A stretch of 29,450 nt of DNA, from IMG/VR virus record IMGVR_UViG_3300032050_000595, positions 1 to 29,450 of that record, one strand, 5' to 3'. Every line of letters begins with the position of its first letter. The stretch's first letter is position 1. A program made the translations under genes and the position numbers. Shown here in pieces: positions 22,141 to 29,450 of the stretch. Origin of the DNA: a virus. The notes beneath the pieces are model-generated. The model had not been told where the DNA came from, ran no database searches, and saw only the letters and a program-made list of their open reading frames with translations.

Positions 22141-22613
22141 TATTCTGCCTTTATTCCATAAATTGTAAAAACACTATTTGCTGAATAAGTTCCATTCATA
22201 AAAGTGATAGATGTAATTGCTGCTGTATTACGCCACTCTCCTAAATGTCCAGCAACATAATCTCCTTGCGCCCAAGAACTTCTACCAATAACATATTTTC
22301 TTAAATTTGTATCTTTGTAGTTAAAAATATGAGCAATAAACATGCTTGTTGTTGTTCCAATAATTGAAACAGGTATATGATTTTGGTCAGAAGCAGCATC
22401 GGTATTTGCCACACCATCTCCATAAACTCTAACATAGCCATAGTTGTTACCACTATCGGAATTAAATCTGAGTCCTCCCCCTACACCAGCAGAAGTTGAG
22501 CCATGAAATACACAAACAAGATGAGTATAAGTTGAAGGAATATCAGAAAAAGTAATTGCTGTTGAAGAAGTAGTAAGAGTTGTAGTTGCAATTGGTTCAT
22601 AAGTTCCTGTCAT
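22140..22613 (-). CDS. Adhesin-like tail protein, paralog 2 of 3
   Basis: This 157-residue protein has the same pattern as its neighbours: ITFSDIPSTYTHLVCVFHGS, FNSDSGNNYGYV, IFNYKDTNLRKYVIG, GEWRNTAAITSITFM and the ending FTIYGIKAE. It probably forms the same beta sandwich. It has no N-terminal anchor segment, unlike paralog 3, so it may be an interchangeable tip or a free decoration protein. The first hand-sampled line of this gene is about 27% GC, far below the large tail gene nearby. Confidence 0.65.
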   Translation of the reverse strand: MTGTYEPIATTTLTTSSTAITFSDIPSTYTHLVCVFHGSTSAGVGGGLRFNSDSGNNYGYVRVYGDGVANTDAASDQNHIPVSIIGTTTSMFIAHIFNYKDTNLRKYVIGRSSWAQGDYVAGHLGEWRNTAAITSITFMNGTYSANSVFTIYGIKAE

Positions 22614-22615
22614 AA

Positions 22616-23191
22616 TTAATCCCTAATTCCATAAAGTGAAAAGTGCGAATATTGAGAAAAATTACCAGCAAAAGATGTTCTAACATCAAAAGTTATTGAA
22701 GTAATTGCACTTGTGCTTCGCCATAAACCTGAACCAAAATCAAATTCATCAGCAACTCCAGATGTATTAATAAAATAACCACCTATTGCTCTTAAAGTTT
22801 TGAAGTTGCTCGTATTAGCATAATTAAAAATGTCTATTAATACAGGAGCAAAAACTCCAGTTCTACCACTTTCTGTAATTTGTGTTAAATAAAGATAATT
22901 AGCAGAAGTTTCCGTGTAACCAGTAATGTTATAAAATTGATGCATTGCATAATTTGAATCAGTATCACTATTAAATCTCAAAACTAATGCTCTAGCATCA
23001 GTTCCTGCTCCGTTATCTTGAGCAACTGCACGAATTTGTAAATGTTTATAATCTGCTGGAATTGAACTAAAAGTTATTGAACTTGCACCACCAGAACCAA
23101 CTTCAACAGTAGCAATAGATTCGAAGCCGCTTGGAAGTACAGTGACTCTATCCCAGAAACTATCTGAGTCCTTAAAACTTCTAATAGTCAC
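22616..23191 (-). CDS. Adhesin-like tail protein, paralog 3 of 3, with FWDxVTVL anchor
   Basis: This 191-residue protein has two modules. Residues 1-22 (MTIRSFKDSDSFWDRVTVLP) match the N-terminus of the Gly-rich protein at 24472-25302 (FWDQVTVL). From about residue 30 it matches paralogs 1 and 2 (ITFSSIPADYKHLQIRAVAQ, FNSDTDSNYAMHQ, IFNYANTSNFKTLR, LWRSTSAITSITFD, SLYGIRD). The N-terminus probably docks to the tail and the C-terminus binds the host surface. Its stop is just before the start of paralog 2. Confidence 0.68.
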   Translation of the reverse strand: MTIRSFKDSDSFWDRVTVLPSGFESIATVEVGSGGASSITFSSIPADYKHLQIRAVAQDNGAGTDARALVLRFNSDTDSNYAMHQFYNITGYTETSANYLYLTQITESGRTGVFAPVLIDIFNYANTSNFKTLRAIGGYFINTSGVADEFDFGSGLWRSTSAITSITFDVRTSFAGNFSQYSHFSLYGIRD

Positions 23192-23565
23192 TAGACTCGC
23201 TCAATCCAGTTCAGTGAATCCTCATCCCAATCCCATAGACCTTCACCTTCTGGTCTTGGCACTGGTGAATCCCATAGACAAGTATCTTCATTTAGTATCC
23301 AAGATGGGTATGGCTTAGGAGGAATAAAAGCATCTCTTACACTGTCAAAGGTGTAACCAATGCCAGCATAGTTCTTGCGATAGTTGCCATTGTAACTAGT
23401 ACGCTTGCAGAGTTGTCCTCTGAAGTTACCGTACCAAGTTTCCCAAGCCTCAGATGACCCACCGACATCTGTGCCGTCTAGGTCTGTTTGAGTAATGTAT
23501 TCATCAACACCCACTATTACTTCAGTGACTATGTTGTTTCCGTCTAAAAACGCGTAGTGTGCCAT
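23191..23565 (-). CDS. Conserved phage structural protein with TSYNGNYRKNYAGIGY motif
   Basis: This 124-residue protein has the core KRTSYNGNYRKNYAGIGYTF followed by PPKPYPSWILNEDTCLWDSP, a pattern I recognise as recurring in aquatic phage tail regions. It starts MAHYAFLDGNNIVTEVIVGV, with many Trp and Tyr residues. The precise role is not established. It is probably a small virion component encoded among the fibres. Its stop shares a base with the ATG of adhesin paralog 3. Confidence 0.7.
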   Translation of the reverse strand: MAHYAFLDGNNIVTEVIVGVDEYITQTDLDGTDVGGSSEAWETWYGNFRGQLCKRTSYNGNYRKNYAGIGYTFDSVRDAFIPPKPYPSWILNEDTCLWDSPVPRPEGEGLWDWDEDSLNWIERV

Positions 23566-23578
23566 TTATTCTCCTTAG

Positions 23579-24481
23579 TTAAGCCCAACTGACATTACCA
23601 GTGCCAGCAGTAATTGTCGCTACTTTGTATCCACCACTAGGGCTTCCTTCACTACCAGTGAGTCCTGCTCCAATAGTAATAGTTACACTATCAGGATATT
23701 TCAAAATCACTGTTCCAGAACCACCAGAACCTGTTGTGTCGTTTGCAACTCCAGGTTGGCGACCACCGCCACCTCCACCACTACCTGTGTTTACTGTTCC
23801 ATTCTTAACACCTGATGTAGTAACAAATGCAGAGCCGTTCCAATAAGTTCCTGAACCTCCACCACCAGTTCCGCCAAGTCCTGCTTGAGTTCCTGGGTCT
23901 TTGCTAATTGCACCACCACCACCACCTGCTCTTGTAACTGATGAGCCTGTAATAGATGAAGCAGAACCGTTACCTCCAGCAGCAGGAACCGTAGAGGCAT
24001 TTGCGCCTACTGCTCCAGCACCACCACCACCAGCACCGATTGAATCACCGCTACCTGAAGCAAGTCTATCTCCACCAGCGTTACCTTGACCAGAAGGGGA
24101 AGCAGCACCACCAGATTTCAAACTACTATTATCGCCACTCCCGCCGCCACCTGAGCCACCAGCATTACCATTACCACCACTTCCTCCAGCACCACCACCA
24201 GTAGAAGTTACAGTTGAAAATACAGAGTTACTACCATTGTTATTTACAGAAGTGCTTCCTGCACCTCCACCACCAACGGTCACTGTGTAATTTGTAGACT
24301 TGCTTAATCCAGTAAGTGTTGCAGTTTTGTATCCTCCTGCACCACCACCGCCTCCACCAGTGTGTCCACCAGAGCCACCACCTGCTACTACAAGGTACTC
24401 AATATCCAATGGAATTACAGTGTTATTACTATTAAACCTAACACCAGCATCTCTTAGTCTATTCACTGTCATTATGCCCAA
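23579..24481 (-). CDS. Glycine-rich tail adhesin, copy 1
   Basis: This 300-residue protein begins with a short segment (MTVNRLRDAGVRF) and then IEYLVVAGGGSGGHTGGGGG. Long Gly-rich loops are separated by strands (KSTNYTVTVGGGGAG, SSITGSSVTRAGGGGG), and the end is ATITAGTGNVSWA. Gly-rich stretches of this kind can pack as polyglycine-II helices at fibre tips and carry host-range loops. The C-terminal TAGTGNVSWA is identical to that of copy 2 at 24472, and this gene's start overlaps that gene's end by ten bases, so the pair arose by duplication. Confidence 0.7.
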   Translation of the reverse strand: MGIMTVNRLRDAGVRFNSNNTVIPLDIEYLVVAGGGSGGHTGGGGGGAGGYKTATLTGLSKSTNYTVTVGGGGAGSTSVNNNGSNSVFSTVTSTGGGAGGSGGNGNAGGSGGGGSGDNSSLKSGGAASPSGQGNAGGDRLASGSGDSIGAGGGGAGAVGANASTVPAAGGNGSASSITGSSVTRAGGGGGAISKDPGTQAGLGGTGGGGSGTYWNGSAFVTTSGVKNGTVNTGSGGGGGGRQPGVANDTTGSGGSGTVILKYPDSVTITIGAGLTGSEGSPSGGYKVATITAGTGNVSWA

Positions 24482-25302
24482 CTCACATTTCCAGTACCAG
24501 CAGTAAATTTCTTGTAACTAAAATCACCATCAGTGCCAGTGGCATCTGCGGTTAGTCCTGCACCTACAGTGAGTGTGCCAGCAGATGTAGGCCAACGAAG
24601 TATCACTACACCTGAGCCACCAGCACCTGCTGTTCCTGAGCCACTCCAAGCACCACCACCGCCACCTGTGTTCACTGTTCCTGCAGTGCTTGCATTACCC
24701 CCACCACCAGTTCCACCAACAGCACCAGCATTGTAAGAAGCACCGCCACCAGCATAATTGACTGAAGAACCTGTAATTGAAACTGCTACACCATCTCCGC
24801 CGTGTGCTTGACCGTCAGTGTTGCCAGCCTCACCTGCTCCACCGCCACCGCCACCTGAAGTTACACCTCCAGAGCCAGTGCCACCATTAAATCCTTGATT
24901 TGCTGTTCCAGTACCTACAGAACTAGAACTATCACCACCACCACCACCAGAGCCACCATTAGAAGCATTTACACTGTTTTTACCACCACCGCCACCTTTA
25001 GTGGAAGTAATAGTAGAAAATACTGAATCAGACCCTGAAACTCCAGCACCATTTGTGCCACCACTTGCACCACCAGCACCGACAGTGACTGTGTAGTTAG
25101 TTGATTTTGTAATACCTAAAATAGTTTCTAAAGAACCGCCACCGCCAGTTGCTGTAATTGTTGAGCGAAGGCCACCAGCACCGCCACCGCCACCGCCAAC
25201 AGCACCGCCTCCACCTCCGCCAGCAACTACTAAGTAATCAACAAGTACAGTGACTTGGTCCCAGAACTTACCTTTATTTCCCTTTAATCGAGAAACAGTC
25301 AT
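24472..25302 (-). CDS. Glycine-rich tail adhesin, copy 2, with FWDxVTVL anchor
   Basis: This 276-residue protein has an N-terminus MTVSRLKGNKGKFWDQVTVL, then YLVVAGGGGGGAVGGGGGGA, KSTNYTVTVGAGGASGG and further Gly-rich loops, ending TAGTGNVSWA. The core is paralogous to copy 1. The anchor is shared with adhesin paralog 3 (22616-23191), also at DNA level: 21 of 24 bases match between 23135-23158 and 25243-25266. This implies modular exchange of binding domains on a common base. Confidence 0.72.
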   Translation of the reverse strand: MTVSRLKGNKGKFWDQVTVLVDYLVVAGGGGGGAVGGGGGGAGGLRSTITATGGGGSLETILGITKSTNYTVTVGAGGASGGTNGAGVSGSDSVFSTITSTKGGGGGKNSVNASNGGSGGGGGDSSSSVGTGTANQGFNGGTGSGGVTSGGGGGGAGEAGNTDGQAHGGDGVAVSITGSSVNYAGGGASYNAGAVGGTGGGGNASTAGTVNTGGGGGAWSGSGTAGAGGSGVVILRWPTSAGTLTVGAGLTADATGTDGDFSYKKFTAGTGNVSWA

Positions 25303-25304
25303 AG

Positions 25305-25631
25305 TTACGCAATCTCTGAGCCGAATAGGCTAAATGACAAGTTGGTATCTGAACCTAGCACATACAACTTATCAGAAGCGTTCATCGTAATACCTAGTGT
25401 TAGGGCTACTGAATCGTTTGCTGCTAAGGGAGTATCAAAAGCAATGTAGTGCTTGTCTGCCAGTGTTTCATCATCTGGTCTTAAAATAATTTTATATGTC
25501 TTTGCAGCAGCAGCACGGTTGCATACTACTAATGTAGATACGATTGTCTGTGTTGCTGCTGGACAGGTATATAGTGCAACGGCTGAGGTTGTGCTAGCCA
25601 ATTGTCCTAATACTTTATATGTTGTTGCCAT
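25305..25631 (-). CDS. Small conserved virion protein
   Basis: This 108-residue beta-rich protein begins MATTYKVLGQLASTTSAVAL and continues LYTCPAATQTIVSTLVVCNR, KTYKIILRPDDE, KHYIAFDTPLAANDSVALTL and a C-terminal FSLFGSEIA. The arrangement is typical of small structural proteins encoded next to tail fibres in phages, perhaps a fibre-associated or decoration protein. It lies two bases before the Gly-rich copy 2 gene. No catalytic residues are visible. Confidence 0.65.
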   Translation of the reverse strand: MATTYKVLGQLASTTSAVALYTCPAATQTIVSTLVVCNRAAAAKTYKIILRPDDETLADKHYIAFDTPLAANDSVALTLGITMNASDKLYVLGSDTNLSFSLFGSEIA

Positions 25632-25642
25632 TTATTCTTCCT

Positions 25643-27574
25643 TTACATTCCGCCAAATAGTAGGGCTGTTGCGGTTGGGTCTGTCGTAATTGTATCCCAC
25701 GAAGCGGATGTTCCGTTTGTGGTTAGGTACTTACCTGAGTTGCCAGTCTGAGAAGGTAGAGCATCTACCACACCCCAACTAGATGTTGTGCCGTCTGTAG
25801 TTAGATACTTGCCACTGTTACCAGTCTGACTTGGTACTACATATTGTATCGAATCTGTAGCAACCAAAGTCTTACTGGAAGGTATGGTAGTTCCATTAAC
25901 ACTTGTAGCCGTGGCTACTCCAATATCTGGAGTTACCAAGGTTGGGCTAGTATTCATTACAAATGTAGAACCTGTACCTGTCTGAGAAGCAACAGCAGTA
26001 GCAGAACCTACAGATGTAATTGGACCAGTTAAATTGCTAGGAGCAACTACTACGTTATCCACATAGTACTTAGTTGCAGCATCTTGATTAGAGGTTGGGT
26101 TACCCATACCTGTAATCTTGTTGGTGCTCATAGCCAAGGCACCTGTTAGGGTGCCACCACCTAGTGCTAAATAAGAACCACTTAAACTAACTGCACCAGT
26201 TGCACCATCTACTGACAGTACGGTATCTGTTGGAGTTAATAACTCTTGCCAGTTACCTAAGGTAGAGGCAGGACTAGCAGTTAAAATGAACGTCTTGTTA
26301 AGGTCTGTTCTAACTGCCACATCTCCAGCCTCTGCGGTTAGCGCAAGCATAGCAACTTGAGATGTTACCACATCAGTTTTAGTAATTGCAAGAGGTGGCA
26401 ACTGAGAGTTAGGGATTAACCCTGAACCATCAAGTGAGGCTATACCACTAACTGCACCCTTCTGGTCATTTAGATACTTGAGAGTAACAGCATCCTGGTT
26501 AGCAGTTGGGTCTGCTACGTTTACTAACTTCTGGCTATTGATAGATAGAGAAGTGTTAGGAGCAGTCATCTGGTCTAGGCGAGATGTACGCACCTGTGTA
26601 TCAAAGTCTGAGATAGTAGAAGCAGCCTGGGTACCAGTGTGGTTAGCCCTAGCCAATGGGTCTACTGCTAACTTGCTTAGAGCAATAGCAGCAGAGGCAT
26701 TAATGTCATCGTTAACAATACTGTTAGCAGCGATGGCTGCAGTAATAGAAGCATTAGCAGTTCCATCAAAGGAGCCAGAGGTACCGCTTACATCTCCTGT
26801 AAGGGAGATGGTCCTGCCTGTGGCTAGTGCTGTAGCAGAAGATGCTAGGGTAGCAGTAGCAGCATTACCAGTCACGTTGCCAGTTATAGGACCGACAAAG
26901 GCTGCTGAGGTTACTGTGCCACTAGCATTGATGTTAACCGCTGCGACTGTACCTGTAAGGGTAGGGGAGCCAGCGAATACGTTAGCACCTGTTCCTGTCT
27001 CATCGGTCAATGCAGAGGCTAGATTGGCACTAGAAGGCGTTGCAAGGAAGGTTGCTACTCCACTACCCAAACCACTGATTCCTGACGTTACAGGCAATCC
27101 TGTGGCGTTTGTGAGGGTACCAGAGGCTGGTGTACCCAGCACTGGTGCGGTAAGGGTTGGAGAGGTTAGAGTCTTATTGGTTAGGGTCTGGGTATCTGTG
27201 GTGCCCACTACAGCACTGGTTGATGCAATCCCGTGAACCCCACCACTTGCGTTGCGGTGTTCTTCCGCTAGACGGAAGTCTTGACCGATAGCCATATGGC
27301 GAATCTTGGCACCAGTGGAGTGTGCCTTGATTGTTGTGGAATCCTGAGCACGGGTAATGGTTATCGCATTACCAGCAACTGAGGTTGCTGAAACGATTTC
27401 CTCATTGGCTGTATCTGGGTCTACAACTAGGGTAAAGGTATCACCACTTGATAAGGTAACACCACCCATAAGGTTAGCAGCAGACTGTACGTTTACCGTT
27501 AAAGAACTGGTGCTCGCAGTTAAGTCTGCGGTAAGTGTAGTCTCTTGAGAGATACTGGAATATTGACGTGCCAT
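25643..27574 (-). CDS. Long tail fibre protein
   Basis: This 643-residue protein opens with a compact N-terminal domain ([20 protein letters not shown] to about residue 105, including [14 protein letters not shown]). A low-complexity Thr/Ser/Ala/Gly shaft follows, with [20 protein letters not shown], two ANQDA(A/V)T-KY(Y/L) segments and repeated [13 protein letters not shown]-type motifs. The C-terminus carries a near-tandem repeat [16 protein letters not shown] and [16 protein letters not shown]. These motifs are typical of trimeric fibre shafts. It is followed by the array of small adhesin genes, so it probably carries or positions them. Confidence 0.85.
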   Translation of the reverse strand: MARQYSSISQETTLTADLTASTSSLTVNVQSAANLMGGVTLSSGDTFTLVVDPDTANEEIVSATSVAGNAITITRAQDSTTIKAHSTGAKIRHMAIGQDFRLAEEHRNASGGVHGIASTSAVVGTTDTQTLTNKTLTSPTLTAPVLGTPASGTLTNATGLPVTSGISGLGSGVATFLATPSSANLASALTDETGTGANVFAGSPTLTGTVAAVNINASGTVTSAAFVGPITGNVTGNAATATLASSATALATGRTISLTGDVSGTSGSFDGTANASITAAIAANSIVNDDINASAAIALSKLAVDPLARANHTGTQAASTISDFDTQVRTSRLDQMTAPNTSLSINSQKLVNVADPTANQDAVTLKYLNDQKGAVSGIASLDGSGLIPNSQLPPLAITKTDVVTSQVAMLALTAEAGDVAVRTDLNKTFILTASPASTLGNWQELLTPTDTVLSVDGATGAVSLSGSYLALGGGTLTGALAMSTNKITGMGNPTSNQDAATKYYVDNVVVAPSNLTGPITSVGSATAVASQTGTGSTFVMNTSPTLVTPDIGVATATSVNGTTIPSSKTLVATDSIQYVVPSQTGNSGKYLTTDGTTSSWGVVDALPSQTGNSGKYLTTNGTSASWDTITTDPTATALLFGGM

Positions 27575-27581
27575 TTATTAC

Positions 27582-28478
27582 CTAACGTGTGTAGTGGATT
27601 CGAACAGGGTACTTGCCGAGCAAACGACCTGCTTCTTCTTGCAACCGTTGCTGATAAAGCGAGAATATAAAACGAGCAGCATTGGAACCAGAACCGATTG
27701 GTTTAGTGCGGTCTGCTTCATCTGCTTCTGCAGATGTGTATGTGAGACGAGATGGGTCAATGAAGGAGATAAGTCTGTATGCTGCACCGTAGATAATTAC
27801 ATCCTTGGTGGATAGTGGTAAACCAGTTACTGTAGTAAAGACATCACTGTTGTTAACCATAGCAGTAGCCTCTTTACTGTAGGTTACTTGTACGGTACGT
27901 CCTGGCTCCACTCCTGAATAAATAGTAATAGTATTACCACTAGTAAATGAACCTGTGTTAGCCATTGGGTCATGACGCCAACCTTTAATTGGATACCATT
28001 CTTTAGTTGGACCAGTGGTTGAGAAAGATACTGCTATAATACCTTCTGCTTCACTAGGAAGTGAATATGTACTTTGGGCTGGGGAGAAAGTAAAAGTAGT
28101 ATTTCCAATACCCCATAATTGTGGATAGACTGCTTTAACCGTATCGTTAATTGCTCTCTTAACTGCAACTCTTGGGAAGGTAGGGGCAATGGTTACCTTT
28201 GCATTTAGAGCGTGAGTAGCAGGAGTGGTACCTTGGTAGCCACGACCAAATGGAGCAATTACTAAACTGCTTGCTGGTCTGTTTACAGAATCAACAAAGA
28301 GTAACTCTTCGTCAATTTCAATAAGACCACGTGCTACGTTATCTACAGAAGCAATGGTTGCAGATACAGCACTTGTGCTGGTTAATGCTGCTGTTAGATA
28401 GGTAAGTCTATCCTGTCGCATTGTGTAGCCAGCAAGGTTCAATAGAACCTCGTCAACCATATCGTTAAATGTTGTCAT
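27582..28478 (-). CDS. Probable connector/neck or tail-adaptor protein
   Basis: This 298-residue protein has an N-terminal helical part (TFNDMVDEVLLNLAGYTMRQ), then strand-rich sequence with FVDSVNRPASSLVIAPFGRG and YQGTTPATHALNAKVTIAPT. A middle helix PRVAVKRAINDTVKAVYPQL follows, and the C-terminal half has FIFSLYQQRLQEEAGRLLGK. Helix-plus-beta organisation and its place upstream of the long fibre suggest a head-tail adaptor or tail-tubular component. This is inferred from position; no diagnostic motif is visible. Its ATG overlaps the stop of the 88-residue gene by four bases. Confidence 0.55.
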   Translation of the reverse strand: MTTFNDMVDEVLLNLAGYTMRQDRLTYLTAALTSTSAVSATIASVDNVARGLIEIDEELLFVDSVNRPASSLVIAPFGRGYQGTTPATHALNAKVTIAPTFPRVAVKRAINDTVKAVYPQLWGIGNTTFTFSPAQSTYSLPSEAEGIIAVSFSTTGPTKEWYPIKGWRHDPMANTGSFTSGNTITIYSGVEPGRTVQVTYSKEATAMVNNSDVFTTVTGLPLSTKDVIIYGAAYRLISFIDPSRLTYTSAEADEADRTKPIGSGSNAARFIFSLYQQRLQEEAGRLLGKYPVRIHYTR

Positions 28479-28741
28479 ACGTCTATGCTCCTAAGTGCAG
28501 GAATAGCCTCTAGTCCTGTTGTACCTGCAATCTCATTACAGACTGCATTAAGTCCTTTGAAATCTTTAGGGCTTCTGCCAGGAGAAGCCTTCTCATTAAG
28601 AGCACCAAGTAAAGCAAGACCAGTAGTACCAGCCCATACGTTTGCAGCACCCTGCTCATCTTGAAATTGTTTAATATCAGTGATACCAGCAAGACGATTT
28701 AACTCGCCTACTAATGTACTACCTGCTACACCTGTTGCCAT
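28475..28741 (-). CDS. Small protein with AGTTGL repeat
   Basis: This 88-residue protein contains the hexapeptide AGTTGL twice (VWAGTTGLALLGALN and EIAGTTGLEAIPALR), suggesting two related short helix-turn units. It starts at an ATG sharing a base with the stop of the preceding gene and ends overlapping the next gene. Small Ala/Gly/Leu proteins like this are frequent in phage structural operons. The function is unknown. Confidence 0.65.
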   Translation of the reverse strand: MATGVAGSTLVGELNRLAGITDIKQFQDEQGAANVWAGTTGLALLGALNEKASPGRSPKDFKGLNAVCNEIAGTTGLEAIPALRSIDV

Positions 28742-29136
28742 TATCTGTACCTTGCTGTCTTCTTAGCAACTTCTTTAGGTTGCTTACTGAACTGTTTTCC
28801 TTTACGTGTATCTTCACGTTTCTTACGGCTAGTGGCTGCATACTCAGATGCAGACAAAGACTCCCTGGCTTTCTTAGGTAGATACCTTTCGCCAGTAGCC
28901 TTCTTGCCCTGTGTTGATGGCTTACCAGACTTAGTGCCCCACTCTTCTTTTGTCCATTTAGACAAACTACCTTGGGCTTTAGTCTTAGGACCAGAATATC
29001 CACCGCCAGCCTTTTCATAGGCTTGGGCTAATAGTTGCGCTTTACGTGCAGACCACTGGCCTGGCTTACCGCCTTTAGAACCAGACTTAATCCGATTCTT
29101 AATGCGCTCTCTCATTTCTGGTTTAGTGTATGCCAT
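28741..29136 (-). CDS. DUF5872-like basic protein
   Basis: This 131-residue protein is very basic. The motifs WSARKAQLLAQAYEKAGGGY and LSKWTKEEWGTKSGKPS, then RYLPKKARESLSASEYAATS, match the DUF5872 family as I remember it, a domain seen in several phages and large viruses. The start overlaps the previous gene's TAA (TAATG). Its charge and location among structural genes make a DNA-associated virion protein plausible. The family has no established biochemical role that I know of. Confidence 0.72.
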   Translation of the reverse strand: MAYTKPEMRERIKNRIKSGSKGGKPGQWSARKAQLLAQAYEKAGGGYSGPKTKAQGSLSKWTKEEWGTKSGKPSTQGKKATGERYLPKKARESLSASEYAATSRKKREDTRKGKQFSKQPKEVAKKTARYR

Positions 29137-29315
29137 TACTTCTTCTTTGCCTTGCCCTTAACTTTCTTTAAGTTAGGATTCTTTTTCTTTGCTGCAGGAG
29201 AAGCCTTGCGAGCACCTGCTGCTAGGATTGCACCAGCACGCTCCATTGGAATACCTTGCTTCTTAGCAATATTCTTTTGGGCTGCTTTAAAACCCATTCC
29301 TTTTTTAGTCTTCAT
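29136..29315 (-). CDS. 59-residue Lys/Ala-rich small protein
   Basis: The frame reads MKTKKGMGFKAAQKNIAKKQ and ends in KKVKGKAKKK before a TAA that overlaps the next ATG (TAATG). The middle GIPMERAGAILAAGARKASP may form a helical pair. It belongs to the set of very basic microproteins in this operon. DNA or RNA binding is a guess from charge. Confidence 0.65.
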   Translation of the reverse strand: MKTKKGMGFKAAQKNIAKKQGIPMERAGAILAAGARKASPAAKKKNPNLKKVKGKAKKK

Positions 29316-29322
29316 ATTATCC

Positions 29323-29439
29323 CTACTTTATTTGTTCTATTAAACCGCCACCACCAGTGAGCATGACTCCACCTCTCATGACTCCGCCTTTAGGTGTTGG
29401 TTTTTTAGTAACGATTGATTTAGAAACTTCTTTAGGCAT
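29323..29439 (-). CDS. 38-residue Lys/Gly-rich small protein (5' end near window edge)
   Basis: The frame reads MPKEVSKSIVTKKPTPKGGV then MRGGVMLTGGGGLIEQIK before TAG. GGAAGG lies only about two bases before the ATG at 29439, which is short, and the frame stays open upstream to the window edge. The true start could therefore lie beyond 29450. Confidence 0.5.
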   Translation of the reverse strand: MPKEVSKSIVTKKPTPKGGVMRGGVMLTGGGGLIEQIK

Positions 29440-29450
29440 AGCCTTCCAAA

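Noticed and set aside
23579-25302. Dense short repeats considered as CRISPR or as a diversity-generating retroelement target
   Set aside because: The repeats are Gly codons within two protein-coding genes, spacing is irregular, and no reverse transcriptase or cas adaptation gene is present. The Cas4-like nuclease is a common phage recombination gene.
26478-27236. 252-codon plus-strand frame
   Set aside because: It is antisense to the repetitive tail-fibre gene. The low-complexity Val/Ala protein is what the fibre codons give in reverse.

Overview
The window is part of the genome of a tailed double-stranded DNA phage, most likely one infecting an actinobacterium. It encodes a WhiB-family protein, and WhiB regulators are known only from actinobacteria and their phages. 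The composition is AT-leaning, unlike phages of high-GC actinobacteria, so a low-GC aquatic (for example freshwater planktonic) actinobacterium is a reasonable but unproven host. No integrase, lysogeny repressor, tRNA gene or DNA polymerase was recognised.

Layout. (1) Positions 1-7095, minus strand: the head end of the late operon, read right to left. It holds the terminase large subunit, portal, an HslV/proteasome-like Ntn hydrolase, two Lys-rich microproteins, a disordered Pro/Gly-rich protein and the start of a very large protein that runs off the left edge. (2) Positions 7096-7847: a 750-base divergent region full of secondary structure, including a chain of hairpins and a mirror C-tract before the terminase, a palindrome cluster, and a 134-base branched element before the first rightward gene. 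(3) Positions 7848-18295, plus strand: early and middle genes in three blocks separated by strong terminators at 8163-8207 and 11692-11739. Block A is one OB-fold/SSB-like gene. Block B carries small proteins, an amidoligase, a class II glutamine amidotransferase and WhiB. Block C starts at a consensus sigma70-type promoter (11822-11851). It carries replication and recombination genes (a split Cas4/RecB-like nuclease, a zinc-ribbon protein, a DnaB-like ATPase, a Holliday-junction-resolvase-like nuclease, a split primase), then an Nmad1-like protein, a sigma-like factor, a second PD-(D/E)XK nuclease, a glycosyltransferase, a methyltransferase, an FmdB-type zinc ribbon and a small membrane protein. 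(4) Positions 18254-18357: a nested bidirectional terminator between the converging operons. (5) Positions 18357-29450, minus strand: the tail and lysis end of the late operon. From upstream (right) to downstream it has Lys-rich small proteins, a DUF5872-like protein, a probable connector/neck protein, a long tail fibre, an array of modular adhesin genes, a large tail protein, an M23 endolysin and two small membrane proteins.

The left late genes run off the left edge and the right late genes enter from the right edge on the same strand. The simplest reading is a circularly permuted genome cut inside one long late operon; the capsid genes are not in view. The points most worth a second look are the proteasome-like protease in the prohead-protease position, the amidoligase/amidotransferase pair with matching zinc modules, the branched element at 7663-7796, two replication genes each split by a +1 frame step, a 16-base motif repeated after two terminators, and the exchangeable adhesin array.
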